Shown piece after piece: positions 1-10,130 of a stretch of DNA of 64,000 nucleotides (within the stretch, counting starts at the first letter, position 1; each line of letters starts with the position of its first letter). Source of the DNA: Isoetes taiwanensis (Eukaryota; Streptophyta; Lycopodiopsida; Isoetales; Isoetaceae); the NCBI GenBank assembly GCA_021234155.1, contig JAJEKV010000015.1, positions 2,638,852 through 2,702,851 of the forward strand, given 5' to 3'. The translations under genes and the position numbers were made by a program. Below the pieces are notes generated by a model. That model did not search any database. It was not told where the DNA came from and was given only the letters and a program-made list of their open reading frames with translations.

Positions 1-191
1 CCATGCCACCATATCGAGGAGTAAGATATATACTGTCAAAAGCACCATTAATGTCAATAGATACAATAACATCAAAAGAAAATACTCGATTTCGACATCA
101 ACATAATTTGTTGCAACTACCTTTTTCATGACACCTTGTGCGTATGCCCATTCCTTAGCTGTAATATACTCCCCCTTGTAATATGCATCGG

Positions 192-800
192 TCATAGCCT
201 GTAGTACCCATTGTCTTCCCATCTTGTCCGGCAAGGGTTCATATCCATCAGGGTACGGGGCTCGTCTATTATGTCGTCTCCATTCATGCCTCTTCTCTTC
301 CATTTCTTCCTCTGCGTTCTCATAACGAGCAATCCATTTTGCCATTGGTGCCGAATTGTAAAGAAGAAATTGATTAACCTTATTGATAATATCAGGCGGA
401 AATGACTTCTGCATACCATTGCCTTCTGCCACTACCCCCATAATCTTTTCGTCCCCTTCATCACTCCATAAGCGAGGTGCATCTGGATGTACGGTGGAAA
501 TATATTCTGTCATATAGAAAAGTGACTCTTTCGCAAGCCATCCTTCTGCCATACTACCTTCAGGACGTGCTCTTTGACGCACCATATCCTTCAATACCTT
601 CATAAACCTTTCCAAGAAAAACATCCATCTCGCATGTACAGTTCTCGCGAGCTCTACTTCCTCAATAAGATGTACCAAAAGATGGGTTTGACTGTCAAGA
701 AAACTCGTAGGAAACTCCTTCTCCAACAAGCAACATGCCTCTGCCATTTTCACTTTCATCTCTTCAATTTCGTCTTTCGGTATAGTTTTTTTACACATCC
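192..800 (-). CDS. DUF4218 region of the CACTA transposase (fragment)
   Basis: The minus strand between about 680 and 430 reads VHARWMFFLERFMKVLK, then RARPEGSMAEGWLAKESLF, the hallmark of DUF4218 in plant CACTA proteins (family pattern: W.YP.ER....LK..VRN+ARPEGSIAE.Y). The frame continues leftward into a less conserved tail (MAKWIARYEN, GMNGDDIIDEP). A run of about 15 adenines on the plus strand near 816 breaks the link to the preceding fragment. The function of DUF4218 is not known. It normally follows TNP2, as here. Confidence 0.75.
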
Positions 801-1008
801 ACCTATGAGGTCCAAAAAAAAAAAAAAACAAAAAAACTTAGCCACAAATAAAATAGACGGGGGACCATTAAATCAACATGGGTAACAACCTTATGACCTT
901 TGATAGGGCACTTATTGCCTCCAAGGGTCCCTTGTCTAAAACTCCCCTAAAGGTCAGGGGCATGAAGAACTGCATGATCCAAACACCAAATATAAGTATG
1001 GGTTACAT

Positions 1009-1407
1009 TTAATAGTAGTGCATATATGTGGACTCCAATTGCTTACAATGCCAGTCATGGGACTTTAAACCAGTCAGCTCCCCAGCACTTGTGAATGCGG
1101 TTCGCAATGATTGCATATAACCAGTTGGTGTTCTAAGGGCCCTTAAATCACCATAAATAGCTTGATGGTCAGCCCTAGCAATAACCCATTTTGCCGGAGG
1201 AAGTGGTTGCCCTTCACCTCGGATCCATGCCTCTTTCTTTGTATTACTTACCTTAAGGTCCATCCTGGCATTTGTTGTGTCTTTTTGACCACATACATGC
1301 TTCCATAAAGAGTTTCCCACATTCTTGAAGATATGCATCGGGTCTAAAAGGTGTTGAATCAATAGGTCGGTCCAATATGGTAGTCTATAAAAAGACTTCC
1401 TTTTCAT
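1009..1407 (-). CDS. TNP2 transposase middle fragment (LDPMHIFKNV block)
   Basis: The frame of 132 residues opens with RKSFYRLPYWTDLLIQHLLDPMHIFKNVGNSLW. The family pattern is FF.LPYW..L.+RHNLDVMHIEKNV, so LD.MHI.KNV is clear. The C-terminal half (KSHDWHCKQLES) matches the KSHD.H.L block that introduces the DUF4218 part. The expected I-E of MHIEKNV is I-F here. It is split from the preceding core piece by a C/T-rich stretch at 1408-1859 that does not read as transposase. Confidence 0.75.
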   Translation of the reverse strand: MKRKSFYRLPYWTDLLIQHLLDPMHIFKNVGNSLWKHVCGQKDTTNARMDLKVSNTKKEAWIRGEGQPLPPAKWVIARADHQAIYGDLRALRTPTGYMQSLRTAFTSAGELTGLKSHDWHCKQLESTYMHYY

Positions 1408-1859
1408 ATTGGCAAGAAAGACTTCCTCCCCCGCGCTTCCTCGCCACCATCAGAGATAATTCCTCATCCTCACCGCCTAGGTCGGCTACAACTTCCTCAC
1501 CGCAGTGCCCCCCATGGATTTCCCCTCATGGATTTCCCCCTCTTCCTTCTTATCCCAACGCCACCCCATTCTCATATGGTAATTCCGCTTGGTGGTTTCA
1601 GATAGTCTACAATGCCATCGAATTGTGCACGCTTTTCAAGGGGTGCGTGAGCTGCAAATGCTTCCTAAAACCCTCGTGATACTACTTTCTTGGATGCTTA
1701 GAGGACGGTGCTGCAACTTTTCCCCACATATCATGCAAGGGAAGTGCCCCGATGTCTTAAACCCGCAACACTCGGCAAGCCCGTAAAAGTCATGCATAGT
1801 CCACAATAGTATACCTCTAAGATTAAAACGCCATTTTTATGTGCATCGAGACCGAATAA
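1408..1859. other. C/T-rich stretch interrupting the transposase, no gene recognised
   Basis: On the plus strand this is rich in CCT/TCC and contains short direct repeats such as AAAGACTTCCT (twice near 1395-1425) and CATGGATTTCCCC (twice near 1514-1540). The open frames of 60-100 residues on the plus strand are compositional. It may be a small insertion or a fast-evolving linker of the transposase gene. Confidence 0.4.
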
Positions 1860-2108
1860 TCAGGTTCCACAAAGGCAGAACTCATCCACAATTATTCTTA
1901 GGTACACATTTAAATTACTTGGTTTTTTCTTCCCGGGTATCAATAAAGTCATAATAATGTGCCCACTCTTCATCAACAACCATGGGGGTATATTGTAGTT
2001 CACTATCATCATTGGCCATGTAGACCATGCAGTCGATTGTGTACCATATGGGTTTACGCCATCGGTGGCCAGGCCCAAACGCGCCGCGTTACGTGGTTCT
2101 TTTTCCAA
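1860..2108 (-). CDS. TNP2 transposase core fragment (LATDGVNPYG block)
   Basis: The 82-residue frame contains LGLATDGVNPYG, then WPMMIVNYNIPPWLLMKSGHI, LLIPGKKKPSN and LNVYLRIIVDE. These match in order the TNP2 stretch around the first catalytic aspartate (family pattern: LATDG.NPFG, YNLPPW, LIPGP, DVYL..LIDEL). The final LW is replaced by a frameshifted CLCGT. It belongs to the same decayed gene as the upstream exons, separated from them by about 60 bases with no clean join. Confidence 0.75.
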   Translation of the reverse strand: MEKEPRNAARLGLATDGVNPYGTQSTAWSTWPMMIVNYNIPPWLLMKSGHIIMTLLIPGKKKPSNLNVYLRIIVDEFCLCGT

Positions 2109-2165
2109 AGTCGGGCCATGTCGCGATCGACATGCTTCTAAGTCTTGACCGCCGCGGGACTCGCA

Positions 2166-2921
2166 TCATATCATCACTAGATGCATAGCCGTGAAGTCCA
2201 TTAGGCTAGCCAATGTCTTGCAATGGAACATCAACTTTAACCTATATAATATATTAGAATAAATTATAGGCAACATATAAGTACTGAAAATAAGTGAATC
2301 TACAACTATTTGTAAGAAGTGGTGATGCATATACCTTGGGATTATTGGAAAGTGTCGAATAACCTTCTGAGGTACTGTTTTTCCCTTTAGATCATTTCTG
2401 TATCTCGGTTCATTACATACGAGACAATGAGTGGACTTTTCATGCTCGGCAGGGGGATAGAAGATCATACAATCATTTGGACATGCATGTACGACTTTAT
2501 AACCAAGGCCGGTCGCTTGAATCATTTTCTTAACTTGAGATCTGTCGGTAGGCATATTGTTCTTCTCTAGAAGGATCTTCTCGTGCAATAACCTGCGCAT
2601 CTAAGAGTGGTAAGATAAAAGATGGAGATGGTGGTAAGATAGAAAGACTTGATGAGTATGTCACCTCAATAGAGCAGAGACACTTGCATTGCTCCACTTG
2701 AACTTGGTTTGGAGATTGAGAATTAGCATGCATGCCGACAAACGAGAGGTTCGAGATGCAGAAATAATGCGTTCGCTTTCGATAACAATAGGGTCATCGC
2801 CAAGACGACCAATCCTTGAAGGGTATCCCACATCTTCTACCATATCCTCTCCACCACCATCCTCGACATCATCTAAATCAATATCGGGTAATTCTTGAAG
2901 AGCGTGCAACATATCGAGCAT
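2166..2921 (-). CDS. TNP2 transposase N-terminal exons (fragment)
   Basis: Reading leftward from 2921, an acidic segment (LPDIDLDDVEDGGGED) leads to FKWSNASVSALLR. An intron of about 68 bases follows, with a GTGACATA donor and a CTCTTAG acceptor. The second exon continues RRLLHEKILLEKNNMPTD, then GLGYKVVHACPNDCMIFYPP and an HCLVCNEPRYR zinc cluster, ending near FPIIPRYMHHHF. The paired CPNDC and CxxC motifs and the order are those of TNP2 transposases. The open frame ends at 2166 in residues that no longer look like the family. This is the best preserved part of the element. Confidence 0.8.
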
Positions 2922-3247
2922 CGGCTCGTCCTTAAAGACTTCCGTTCGGGTTCGTCAATAGTTTCATCCTCTTCATATTGATCGTGATGCAATATCTTCA
3001 TATTGGTGCTACCGGGCTTGAAATTCACGCGATTTATAGGTTTCCCTTTGCTCAGAACTTAGAACTAATGGATCGGGATGGAGACCGGCTCAATGAGTTC
3101 ATTAAACCGAGTAACGATTAAACATCATGTCAAATAATGTAATAAGTATAAAATACATACAACCATCTGCATAGACTCATTTAATGACAAAAACATATTT
3201 TAAAAAAAAAAAATGCTCTTTATTCCCTTTTTTTTAGTACAACAATA

Positions 3248-3835
3248 CTATTGTTCCATCTCAAATGGGAGAGGTCTATCATAGCGATAGTTGATGAATA
3301 ACTCATCTCCAATGTTTATGCTTTTAATAGCACACACCATGATAAATCTGCCTTTTACATATCTTGTAAAAAAATCTTCCTCCCCTCCTTGACACTCTAA
3401 AAATTCACAATTGTATTGTTCACGGTTGTCAATAGAACTGTTGATGAACCCCGCAATATTGCCATGAACCCCCGGGCCGACCATCAATAAACTTCAACTC
3501 CTCATCACATGCCCCCCACGCCTATCGACGTTAAAGATTGGAATTCATTCCATAAATCCTCATACGCCAAGCATATTTAGTCAAAGTTTGCCAAGTTTTC
3601 CAATCGCATTTCGGGACCTGATATGGCATTAATGGAATGTGGGTTCCTCGCCCACTTCTATACGCAAGTGCTTCGAGATAAGGTCGTGATCCACTTTTCG
3701 ACAAATGCGGTCCGCGATAATGATGTATCTTCTTCCCCAATAAGCAAATTCTTGATCCATAGGGATAGGTAAGCCCATCGGCCACAAGCCAAATGTCTTG
3801 CGGTCTCTAACAAAGGGTCGGACTAATCTTTGCAA
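3248..3835 (-). pseudogene. SET-domain-like remnant
   Basis: The minus frame at 3487-3248 reads GPGVHGNIAGFINSS, then YNCEFLECQG, RFIMVCAIKSINIGDELFIN and YRYDRP. This resembles the C-terminal half of a SET lysine methyltransferase domain, where the N..RFINHS motif binds S-adenosylmethionine and GEEL.. .Y holds the catalytic tyrosine. The HSC of the canonical motif is replaced by SSI. Upstream, 3531-3835 is open in two overlapping frames (GLWPMGLPIPMDQEFAYWGRR is one), so an earlier part of the protein is probably frameshifted. It lies just 5' of the CACTA transposase on the same strand and could be a captured gene piece or an independent remnant. Confidence 0.5.
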
Positions 3836-4375
3836 TTCTTCAGAATTTCACGCCGGAAGTGAGGCCAAGCCGCTCTTGGGAAATGTGCGATACATGCAAT
3901 GTTCTCATGATTGTAGCCCTTCGTGTTCTTTCACGCAGGGGGAACACTCAACGAGAGCCGCACCCATCCACATTATTGATGAATCGGTTACCGCTCGGGT
4001 TTCATATGCCTCTATGGACAACATTAAACCAAAATCCACATCTAGTTTGGAGGAGACATCAGATCATCTACCTACATATTTAGATATCATAAACATCTTG
4101 AATATATACTTGAACTAGAGAGATAAAAAAAAAAAAAAAAAACAAATAATCATTGTATACCAACCGACATCCATGACGCAGCATCGATCCGGTGGGTTGT
4201 TCAAATGTACCAAATCTTATCGATGGTCTTCAACAACCGCTCTAAGTCGCCGCTTCAGCCCCATACATCTTTTTACAATCGCAAACTATTTTGTCCCTCC
4301 GCCAATTACAAAAGGTAAGTACTATATAATCGCACAATAGTTTGAACTACCGTGATAGATACAATATGGTAGTAT
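3836..4375. other. No gene recognised
   Basis: Mixed sequence with an A-run of about 19 bases near 4123-4142. Open frames here overlap on opposite strands and have no family signature. Confidence 0.4.
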
Positions 4376-4413
4376 AAACCCTAAACCCTAAACCCTAAAC
4401 CCTAAACCCTAAA
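4376..4413 (+). repeat. Interstitial plant telomere repeat (CCCTAAA)n
   Basis: Five perfect tandem CCCTAAA units plus a leading AAA occur at 4376-4413, in the C-rich orientation of the Arabidopsis-type telomere. They are embedded in ordinary sequence, so this is an interstitial tract and not a chromosome end. Confidence 0.95.
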
Positions 4414-5039
4414 TGGATGACAATTGGGGCTGGGACACCTAGTCCTCTCCACTCAAGGTGAAGCCGACCATGCCCTTTCCCCCGAGTAATGACCCTTATA
4501 TAAGTTTCAATTGCAATAAAGATTTTGGAGACGCCGCTAGCCCCCGATACATAGAGTCCCTCCACTCAAGGTGAAGTCACATATATGGTCTTGACTACGC
4601 CGACACCTCAATTTTGTAATCTACATTGTATCGTAAAGGTATGAAGGTGAGTTTGGGCCCCAAGACCTGGGTCCTCTCCACTCAAGGTGGAGGCGACCGT
4701 GTCCTTGACCAAAACACCGCGTTTTTTTACTACTCGCAAAGATAATGCCCTCTCCTAGTTTATATATGTCTAGGCTACTAAATACAAGAATCAGCCACTT
4801 ACATGTGACAGCCTCAAGATATCCGCCTCCCCCGGTCCCAAGACAGATCAATCTGTCTCCGCCATCTCAAAGGCCGATCATGCCTAAGGACCATGGCGCT
4901 CCATGTAGGGCAGCAACAAGTATAAGATCTCGTTAAGAAGAAGAATACCAAAGGCGCTAGGCTAGAAGAGGAGCGAATGAAAATAACAATGAAGGCCGAG
5001 AAAGAGCTCCTTATATAGAAATCAGAACGTCGCAGGCAC
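4414..5039. repeat. Three dispersed copies of CTCCACTCAAGGTG
   Basis: CTCCACTCAAGGTG recurs near 4437, 4558 and 4676, roughly 120 bases apart, each followed by a short purine-rich phrase (GAAGCCGACC, GAAGTCAC, GAGGCGACC). The rest is unassigned. A conserved subunit of a larger unknown repeat is the likeliest reading. Confidence 0.6.
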
Positions 5040-5460
5040 GCCGCGCCGCACGCGCGCTGTATTGTCAATCTGGCCACATGCCAAGTCACGCCGCCGCTGG
5101 CGCGACACGGCAAATACGCATCGACGCGGTCATCCGCTCTCGGTGATGTCACGTGACGCCACGCCGCAGCATCCACCGGGCGTGGCACCGCCGCCCACCG
5201 GGCGCAGCGCCCACCGGGCGCAAAAAATTTGTTGTGTCACGACGCCGCGGCGACGCCACGCCGCAGACGGTGACACCTTGCCGCCCATCCACGGGCGCCG
5301 ACGCCCACCGCCGCGGACTTGCACTTGCCGTCACGCACGCCGACGCCGCAAGATACGTCCGCCGATGCGACGCGGTCCGGCGACGTCGCCGCATTGACGC
5401 AAAAGATGGTCACGCGGGTTTGGCGACGCCACGCGGACTTAGACGCCGCAAAACCCACGC
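5040..5460. other. GC-rich, CGCCG-dense island
   Basis: About 420 bases packed with GCCGC, CGACGCC and CACCGGGCG phrases, unlike the AT-rich surroundings. The long open frames on both strands are an effect of GC content. The phrase CACCGGGCGnngc occurs three times at about 5175-5220. It lies immediately downstream of the proline-rich protein gene. Confidence 0.6.
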
Positions 5461-5462
5461 CG

Positions 5463-5906
5463 CTAAATGTCCTTTTCTTGTTGTGATTGATAAACATACG
5501 GTGGAGGCTTAAGATTGATAAACATACGGGGCGTGAAGGCGAGGCGCGCGCGATACAAGGGGTGGAGGAGGGGAGGAATACTCCAACGTTGGACTGGGAC
5601 AAAAGGATGAGGATATATAGGTTGTTGCGGTGAAGGCGGAGGCGATGCATATACAAGGGGTGGAGGAGGGGAGGAATACTCCAACGTTGGAACTGGGACA
5701 AAAGGATGAGGATATATAGGTTGTTGAGGATGTAACCATGGAGGGCGTAACCAAGGAGGCAACCAAGGTAAAGGATGAAAAAAGAATTTTGAATTTTTCT
5801 TTCTAGCCTCTATGATGGAGTCTCCAACGCCTTTGTCTGCAACATCTCGCGCAGCACAAGCAACAGCAAATAACACAAACACCATTAAAACGTTTAGTCG
5901 CTTCAT
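5463..5906 (-). CDS. Secreted proline-rich (extensin-like) protein
   Basis: The ATG at 5906 opens a typical signal peptide: a basic KR, a hydrophobic LMVFVLFAVACAA and likely cleavage before RDVADKG. The mature part is rich in Pro, Tyr and aromatic residues (PPWLRPPWLHPQQPIYPHPF) and has a repeat YPHPFVPV..LEYSSPPPPLVY, encoded by two tandem DNA copies of about 100 bases (near 5550-5630 and 5650-5730). Such proteins are usually cross-linked into the plant cell wall. The second repeat shifts frame at about 5597, where TTGGACTGGG in one copy is TTGGAACTGGG in the other. In the original frame the repeat motif continues to about 5509, so the true C-terminus differs from this ORF. The shift sits next to a CTG and may be a sequencing error. 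Confidence 0.7.
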   Translation of the reverse strand: MKRLNVLMVFVLFAVACAARDVADKGVGDSIIEARKKNSKFFFHPLPWLPPWLRPPWLHPQQPIYPHPFVPVPTLEYSSPPPPLVYASPPPSPQQPIYPHPFVPVQRWSIPPLLHPLYRARLAFTPRMFINLKPPPYVYQSQQEKDI

Positions 5907-5950
5907 CTTTTCTTCACTTTTTCTAACCTACTTTCTGAAATGTGAGTGAG

Positions 5951-5965
5951 TCCATTATATAGGCC
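5951..5965 (-). promoter_or_regulatory. TATA box of the proline-rich protein gene
   Basis: On the minus strand GGCCTATATAATGGA lies about 50 bases upstream of the ATG at 5906. The spacing fits a plant TATA box with a short 5' untranslated leader. Confidence 0.6.
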
Positions 5966-6649
5966 TTCCTGCCTATTTTTAATCTCTGTAGCTTAAATAT
6001 CCTTGAAAATTAGTCTGCCCAAACAATTTATCAGCATAATATCTCGGCCAAGAAATAGGGTTTGCATTGGTTACAGGTGGAACCATCGAAGGCAAGGGAT
6101 AACCATTGAAAGGGGAGACGTATATACCTAGGGACCTTTACTCATATATTTGAAAGCCTAGTAAGAAGATATCAAAAGGAGAGGCATCGAGATATCAAAA
6201 GGGCCGCCATAGCTCCTCTCCATCTTCCGTATAAGCCCTCGGAGCTCGATCTGCCTGTAGATCTTCCATTTTTTTTGTTTCGGATTTCATCACTATGGAT
6301 TTCATCACTATGCTCTCCCGACAAAAGGCTGAGGTTTTTTCACAGGTTCAGCTGAAGAGCTGAGGTTTTCTGAGATACAGTGTAATCGCTGGGCTTTCGG
6401 TTGTCATTGTCTCCAAATCGAAATTATGAAGCATCACCAGCACCCCATTGTTGGCAGTCGACATTCAGCACCTACAGCGGAATTATGCTGCATTCGCACT
6501 CCATTCAATACCTTCAGAACAGAGCAGATTTAAGTAAGCCGTTGCAGGCGCTAAACCAGATTGTCCACATCTGCAAAAGGAATGAAAGGCAGCTGTGCTT
6601 GTCGGATTGCCCACAGAAAATACCTGATCAGACTCGTCTCTTCAGCTAA
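5966..6649. other. No gene recognised; small direct repeat
   Basis: Contains a tandem pair of GGATTTCATCACTAT near 6281-6310 that creates a short open frame (MDFITMLSRQ..), and otherwise pyrimidine-rich leader-like sequence. It could be a 5' leader of a plus-strand host gene continuing rightward. No domain is visible. Confidence 0.3.
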
Positions 6650-8386
6650 TCCAAAATGTATGGGTATATGACCATGGATATAATAATGGCTAGCGGGCTG
6701 CATTAAATAGATCTTGAAGATATAATCACTTTAGAAATATATATTTTTAAATAGGCATGTTGCATAGAAGCTTTGCATGTTGTATTTAGAAGCTTTGCAT
6801 GTTGCATAGATCTGCCATGGATCCAGGTTATTGCATAAAGATAAAGAGATGTGCCTCATAAGGCATAGATCTGCAAGTTTGGATGCATTTTCTGAGCATA
6901 GGAGCTTTGTTCTTGTAAACAAGGCCTGTAACAGCATACTAACATGGTCATTTGACATCAGTAACACCTTGTGCATGTTAATGGATTAACTTGTGTAGCA
7001 AACGTTCATTTGAAGATGATTTTTGCAAGGCTGTGGTAACATCCTAATAGATCACAGATAATAATTACTGCATTATATAGCTCAGACCAGGGGCAGACCT
7101 AAAATTGTGAATGTGCTTAGCTATTACATGCAGATAGATATATTTGTTCGCTATTTAATAACGGATATGGTTCTCATGCTTAATTCTCTACCGCCTGCCT
7201 TTATTTATTCATATATATAATGGTAATATGATTTCTGCATAGCTTAGAGACCTTGCTGGTTATGGCACTGCCTTTATTTATTCATCTATATAATGATAAT
7301 ATGATTTCTGCATAGCTTAGAGACCTTGCTGGTTGTAGCACTGACAGAACTTTGCATGAACAATGGATATGATGACTTGAACTGTGGATATGATGACAGT
7401 GGATTGATATTGATGCATGCAGCTCATATGTATGGAGTTGTTTACATGGAGTTGTTTACACAATGATTAAGGCATATGCAGAATATGGAGCTATTAATAA
7501 TGTCTTTGAAAACTGGCTATTAGCTATGAGTATATTAGGGCAGAGACAGTTTACATAGAAAGTTATTTTGCAGATTGTACAGGTTTACACCTACGCCTCT
7601 TAGCTAAACTTTAAATGATGCACTAGGTATAATCTGCAATATGATCAGAAAAACAGCCCCCCTTAGAGCAATAATTAAGGGCAGGTGTAATCTTAAATTT
7701 TAAATTGGACGCATTAGGTGTAATCTGCAATATGAGCAGAAGCACAAGGCATCTTTTGAACAGTATAATTATGGGCATGTTATTTACTTTGCCTTTGTTC
7801 TAGGATGCATGAAAATCTTTTATCCCTGTTTTCTGTAGGTTACAAGCATGGTGAAGGGTGTTGAACTTAAAAAACCCTATGACACCTGCTACCCAGTGCT
7901 ACCCAATGCATGACAACCATGACTAATGCTTGTTTTTGTTCTTGTGGTGCAGGTAACAGGGTCTTTTACTCCTTGCTATGTTTCTTTAGCATTTTACGAA
8001 TATTTTAAAACTGTTCAAGACAGTTGCAGATGCTCAAGAGGAGTGTTTCAATACATTGCAAATGACATTGGCTGATGCCTTAATTTTACATGGTATCTTG
8101 TTATGTTTTTCTACTACAAAGGCAAATAATGATGGCATACTTTTTATTGCACAAGGCAATCTTTGCTAAAAAGGATTGTAGCCTTGTGAAAATATCTAAG
8201 GATTGTGTTTCATGACTATAATTAAAAATTGGAAATTTCTTATGTAAGCATATCCTTGGCCTAAGTTCAAATGCACCTGGGGTTGATCTTAGGGCTGCTT
8301 ATTGAATTATGACTTGTTCTTGCAAAGATCATGTCATGATTAAAAGTTATGAAGGTCTTAAGACCTGATTGACTTAAAAGGTTTTT
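6650..8386 (+). repeat. Direct repeat, copy A (about 1.74 kb)
   Basis: This segment reappears at 18045-19686 in the same orientation. Both copies start CCAAAATGTATGGGTATATG and end GACTTAAAAGGTTTTTT. Most differences are point changes. The largest is about 90 bases near 7010-7100, present here and absent in copy B. It is AT-rich with many TTTGCATG and CATAGCTTAGAGACC phrases and an intron-like CTGTAGG at 7834, and no protein is evident. Without the LINE between them the two copies would start about 3.05 kb apart, so this looks like an old tandem duplication. Confidence 0.85.
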
Positions 8387-9316
8387 TATTGTTATCCCCG
8401 GTTTATTGGTTATACCAATAGCCAAGGTGTGGTTACTTTCAGGTGATGTCTTTTCTCCTATTATATTTTACTAAAAAAATTCATATTTCACTTATATAGG
8501 GCATTGGCTTTGGCGAGAGCTATGACAAGAACAAACTAGCAGAAAGAAGGGGAATGCTTTGAGAAACAGAGGTAATGGGATAATCATTGTTTATGAAAGT
8601 ATTCCACATGGAAGCTAAATTGTAGACCTTATTTGGCACTTAAACTAATCTTTTGGCATTGGCTAACTCTTATTAGGGGTGTGTTCACCAAACTTGATAA
8701 GAAAGATGATATTTTGAAGAATCTAAGTGAGCATTTGTCCACTTGTTTGCCATTTGGGCTTTTTTTATAAAAAAATTGCACTTGCGATAAGAATTAGGCA
8801 ATATAGGTAGGGTAGGGCTTTGGCAACAAGGTCCTACTCTCCTTGTTGCTTGCTTTTATTTATGACTTTGGCTCACCCCGACCTACAGTAGGAGGAAGGT
8901 TTTTTTTACTAAGTAACGATAGAATGCAGTATTATGTGTTGCTCCTGCACTTGGGAAACAATGAGATATAAGGGAGTAAGATAAGTGGACTTGTGTGACG
9001 TGTCAAGTCCTTGAAAATGTTGGGCATGCTTTCTATACCTAATTTATTTCTTAAAGCTTTTAAGACTTCAAAAAATGCATGGTCGCTTGGTCATTAGATA
9101 TGGATTACAACCTGGCCAATGAGCGGATACATGGGTTTATTTTTTCTACTAAAAAAGTATTGGTTTCGTGTTTTTCTATAAATAGATTTAGCCTTACATG
9201 TCCTTGACTTGGGACATGTATTAATAAGCAAGGTATGAAGTGCGATTTATTAAGAACTGTCGGATCACCTTCTTTTAGAGTATTTCTATGCTGAGGATTA
9301 TGCATGTTGCCCGGAT
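8387..9316. other. No gene recognised
   Basis: AT-rich, intron-like sequence between repeat copy A and the open frame at 9317. T-runs and TTATTTAT phrases, no conserved protein. Confidence 0.4.
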
Positions 9317-9501
9317 TTGAGCGAAGCCAGGCATCCCAGTTGGGAGATTGGATCTACCATAATAACGTCTGAAAGTAAACTGGTCAGGCAGATCCATGTT
9401 GTGATCAATTCCATGAAGAAAGATGCTGCTCAGCTTGATGCAAATATGAAGAATACTGGGTGCAATACCAGTGATGAAGCTGGGGAGAAAGTACCCAAAC
9501 T
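9317..9501 (+). pseudogene. Possible host coding segment interrupted by the LINE
   Basis: An open frame runs into the LINE insertion point: helical, charged residues ending DEAGEKVPKL. If the LINE (9502-17834) and one copy of the 14-bp TSD are removed, the same frame continues from 17849 through QSPPQV to a TGA at 17868-17870. No start codon or splice acceptor can be fixed and the protein was not recognised. It may be a terminal exon, or an open stretch of a transcript leader or trailer. Confidence 0.35.
9488..9501 (+). repeat. LINE target-site duplication, left copy
   Basis: AAAGTACCCAAACT at 9488-9501 is repeated exactly at 17835-17848, directly after the poly-A of the LINE. This fixes both ends of the insertion. 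Confidence 0.93.
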
Positions 9502-9505
9502 GAGG

Positions 9506-9968
9506 ATGGCCACGTCATCATCCAGCGCCATTTTTCTTGATTTCATTGTCGTATCTGATTCAAACCTTTTCTTGATCCCATCTACTCAAGAATTCTCCAT
9601 CTAATCCGAATTTGCTATCTCCTTCTGCTGGCCCTGTAGAGGCCCAGCAATTATCTTGCTCCCCATCTGATTACCTTTGTATGAATACCAAATTCTTCAT
9701 AATCTTGAAACAAGAAGACAGAATTTCATGTGGTTTTCTATCAGGAACTTATTCTAAGCTTTGGGAATCGCTTGTTCTTCATCAATACTTCCCTGATCTC
9801 TTATTCGTCCCAGAATATATCACTACACCACAGACAGAAGAGATAGAATCTGAGATCATTGAATCTTGGACTCTGGAATTCACAGGCAAAAGAAACATCT
9901 CAGCAACAACAATCTTTAATGTCTACTGTGAATGGACCGACAGGAAAATACAGGTGAAGATTTACTAA
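9506..9968 (+). CDS. 5' open frame of the LINE (unknown function)
   Basis: The ATG at 9506, four bases inside the element, opens MATSSSSAIFLDFIVVSDSN and stops at 9604. Another frame, open from about 9585, overlaps it and runs SPSNPNLLSPSAGPVEAQ to a stop at 9966-9968. One frameshift near 9590 would join them into a single protein of about 150 residues. The second half includes TTPQTEEIESEIIESWTLEF and NVYCEWTDRKIQVK, with no recognised domain. Its position before ORF1 is like the ORF0 of some LINEs. It could also be chance, but coding to the very 5' end is notable. Confidence 0.45.
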
Positions 9969-10130
9969 ATTTGATACAATTCAATGGATGCTCCCAATGT
10001 ATTTTGGCAGATCTTTGGTTTTTCTTTCCTTCTTAGTTCTTAGATTGATTTTTCTCTTGTGTTGTCCCTTTGATCCGACCCTGCTCTCCCTCCTATTTTA
10101 GCCACTTTTCTCTCCCTTTGCTATGCATTA

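Larger units (their letters stand above)
1..2921 (-). pseudogene. Decayed CACTA (En/Spm) TNP2-type transposase with DUF4218 region
   Basis: Fragments in several minus-strand frames line up, from high to low coordinate, with the usual order of a plant En/Spm TNP2 transposase: an N-terminal piece, a zinc-binding HACPNDC block, the LATDGVNPYG core, the LDPMHIFKNV block, then a DUF4218 region. TNP2 cuts and pastes CACTA elements in the nucleus. The fragments are separated by frameshifts, stops and at least one intron, so no full-length protein can be read. The 3' end of the element lies beyond the left edge and no CACTA/TAGTG terminus was found on the right. Family assignment rests on remembered motif order, and the fragments are described separately below. 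Confidence 0.8.

Noticed and set aside
1860-2600. CACTA element right terminus
   Set aside because: No TAGTG end with inverted CACTA partner could be found in the window.
5062-5701. Several overlapping Arg/Ala-rich ORFs on both strands
   Set aside because: High GC removes stop codons. No motif, and the frames overlap each other and the proline-rich gene.
6650-9316. Upstream exons of the ORP gene
   Set aside because: A phrase resembling GVELKKPYD near 7850 lacks the rest of the ORP fingerprint, and no EQVSHHPP was found.
9317-9604. Single 95-codon ORF as one gene
   Set aside because: It crosses the LINE boundary at 9502. The two halves have different origins.
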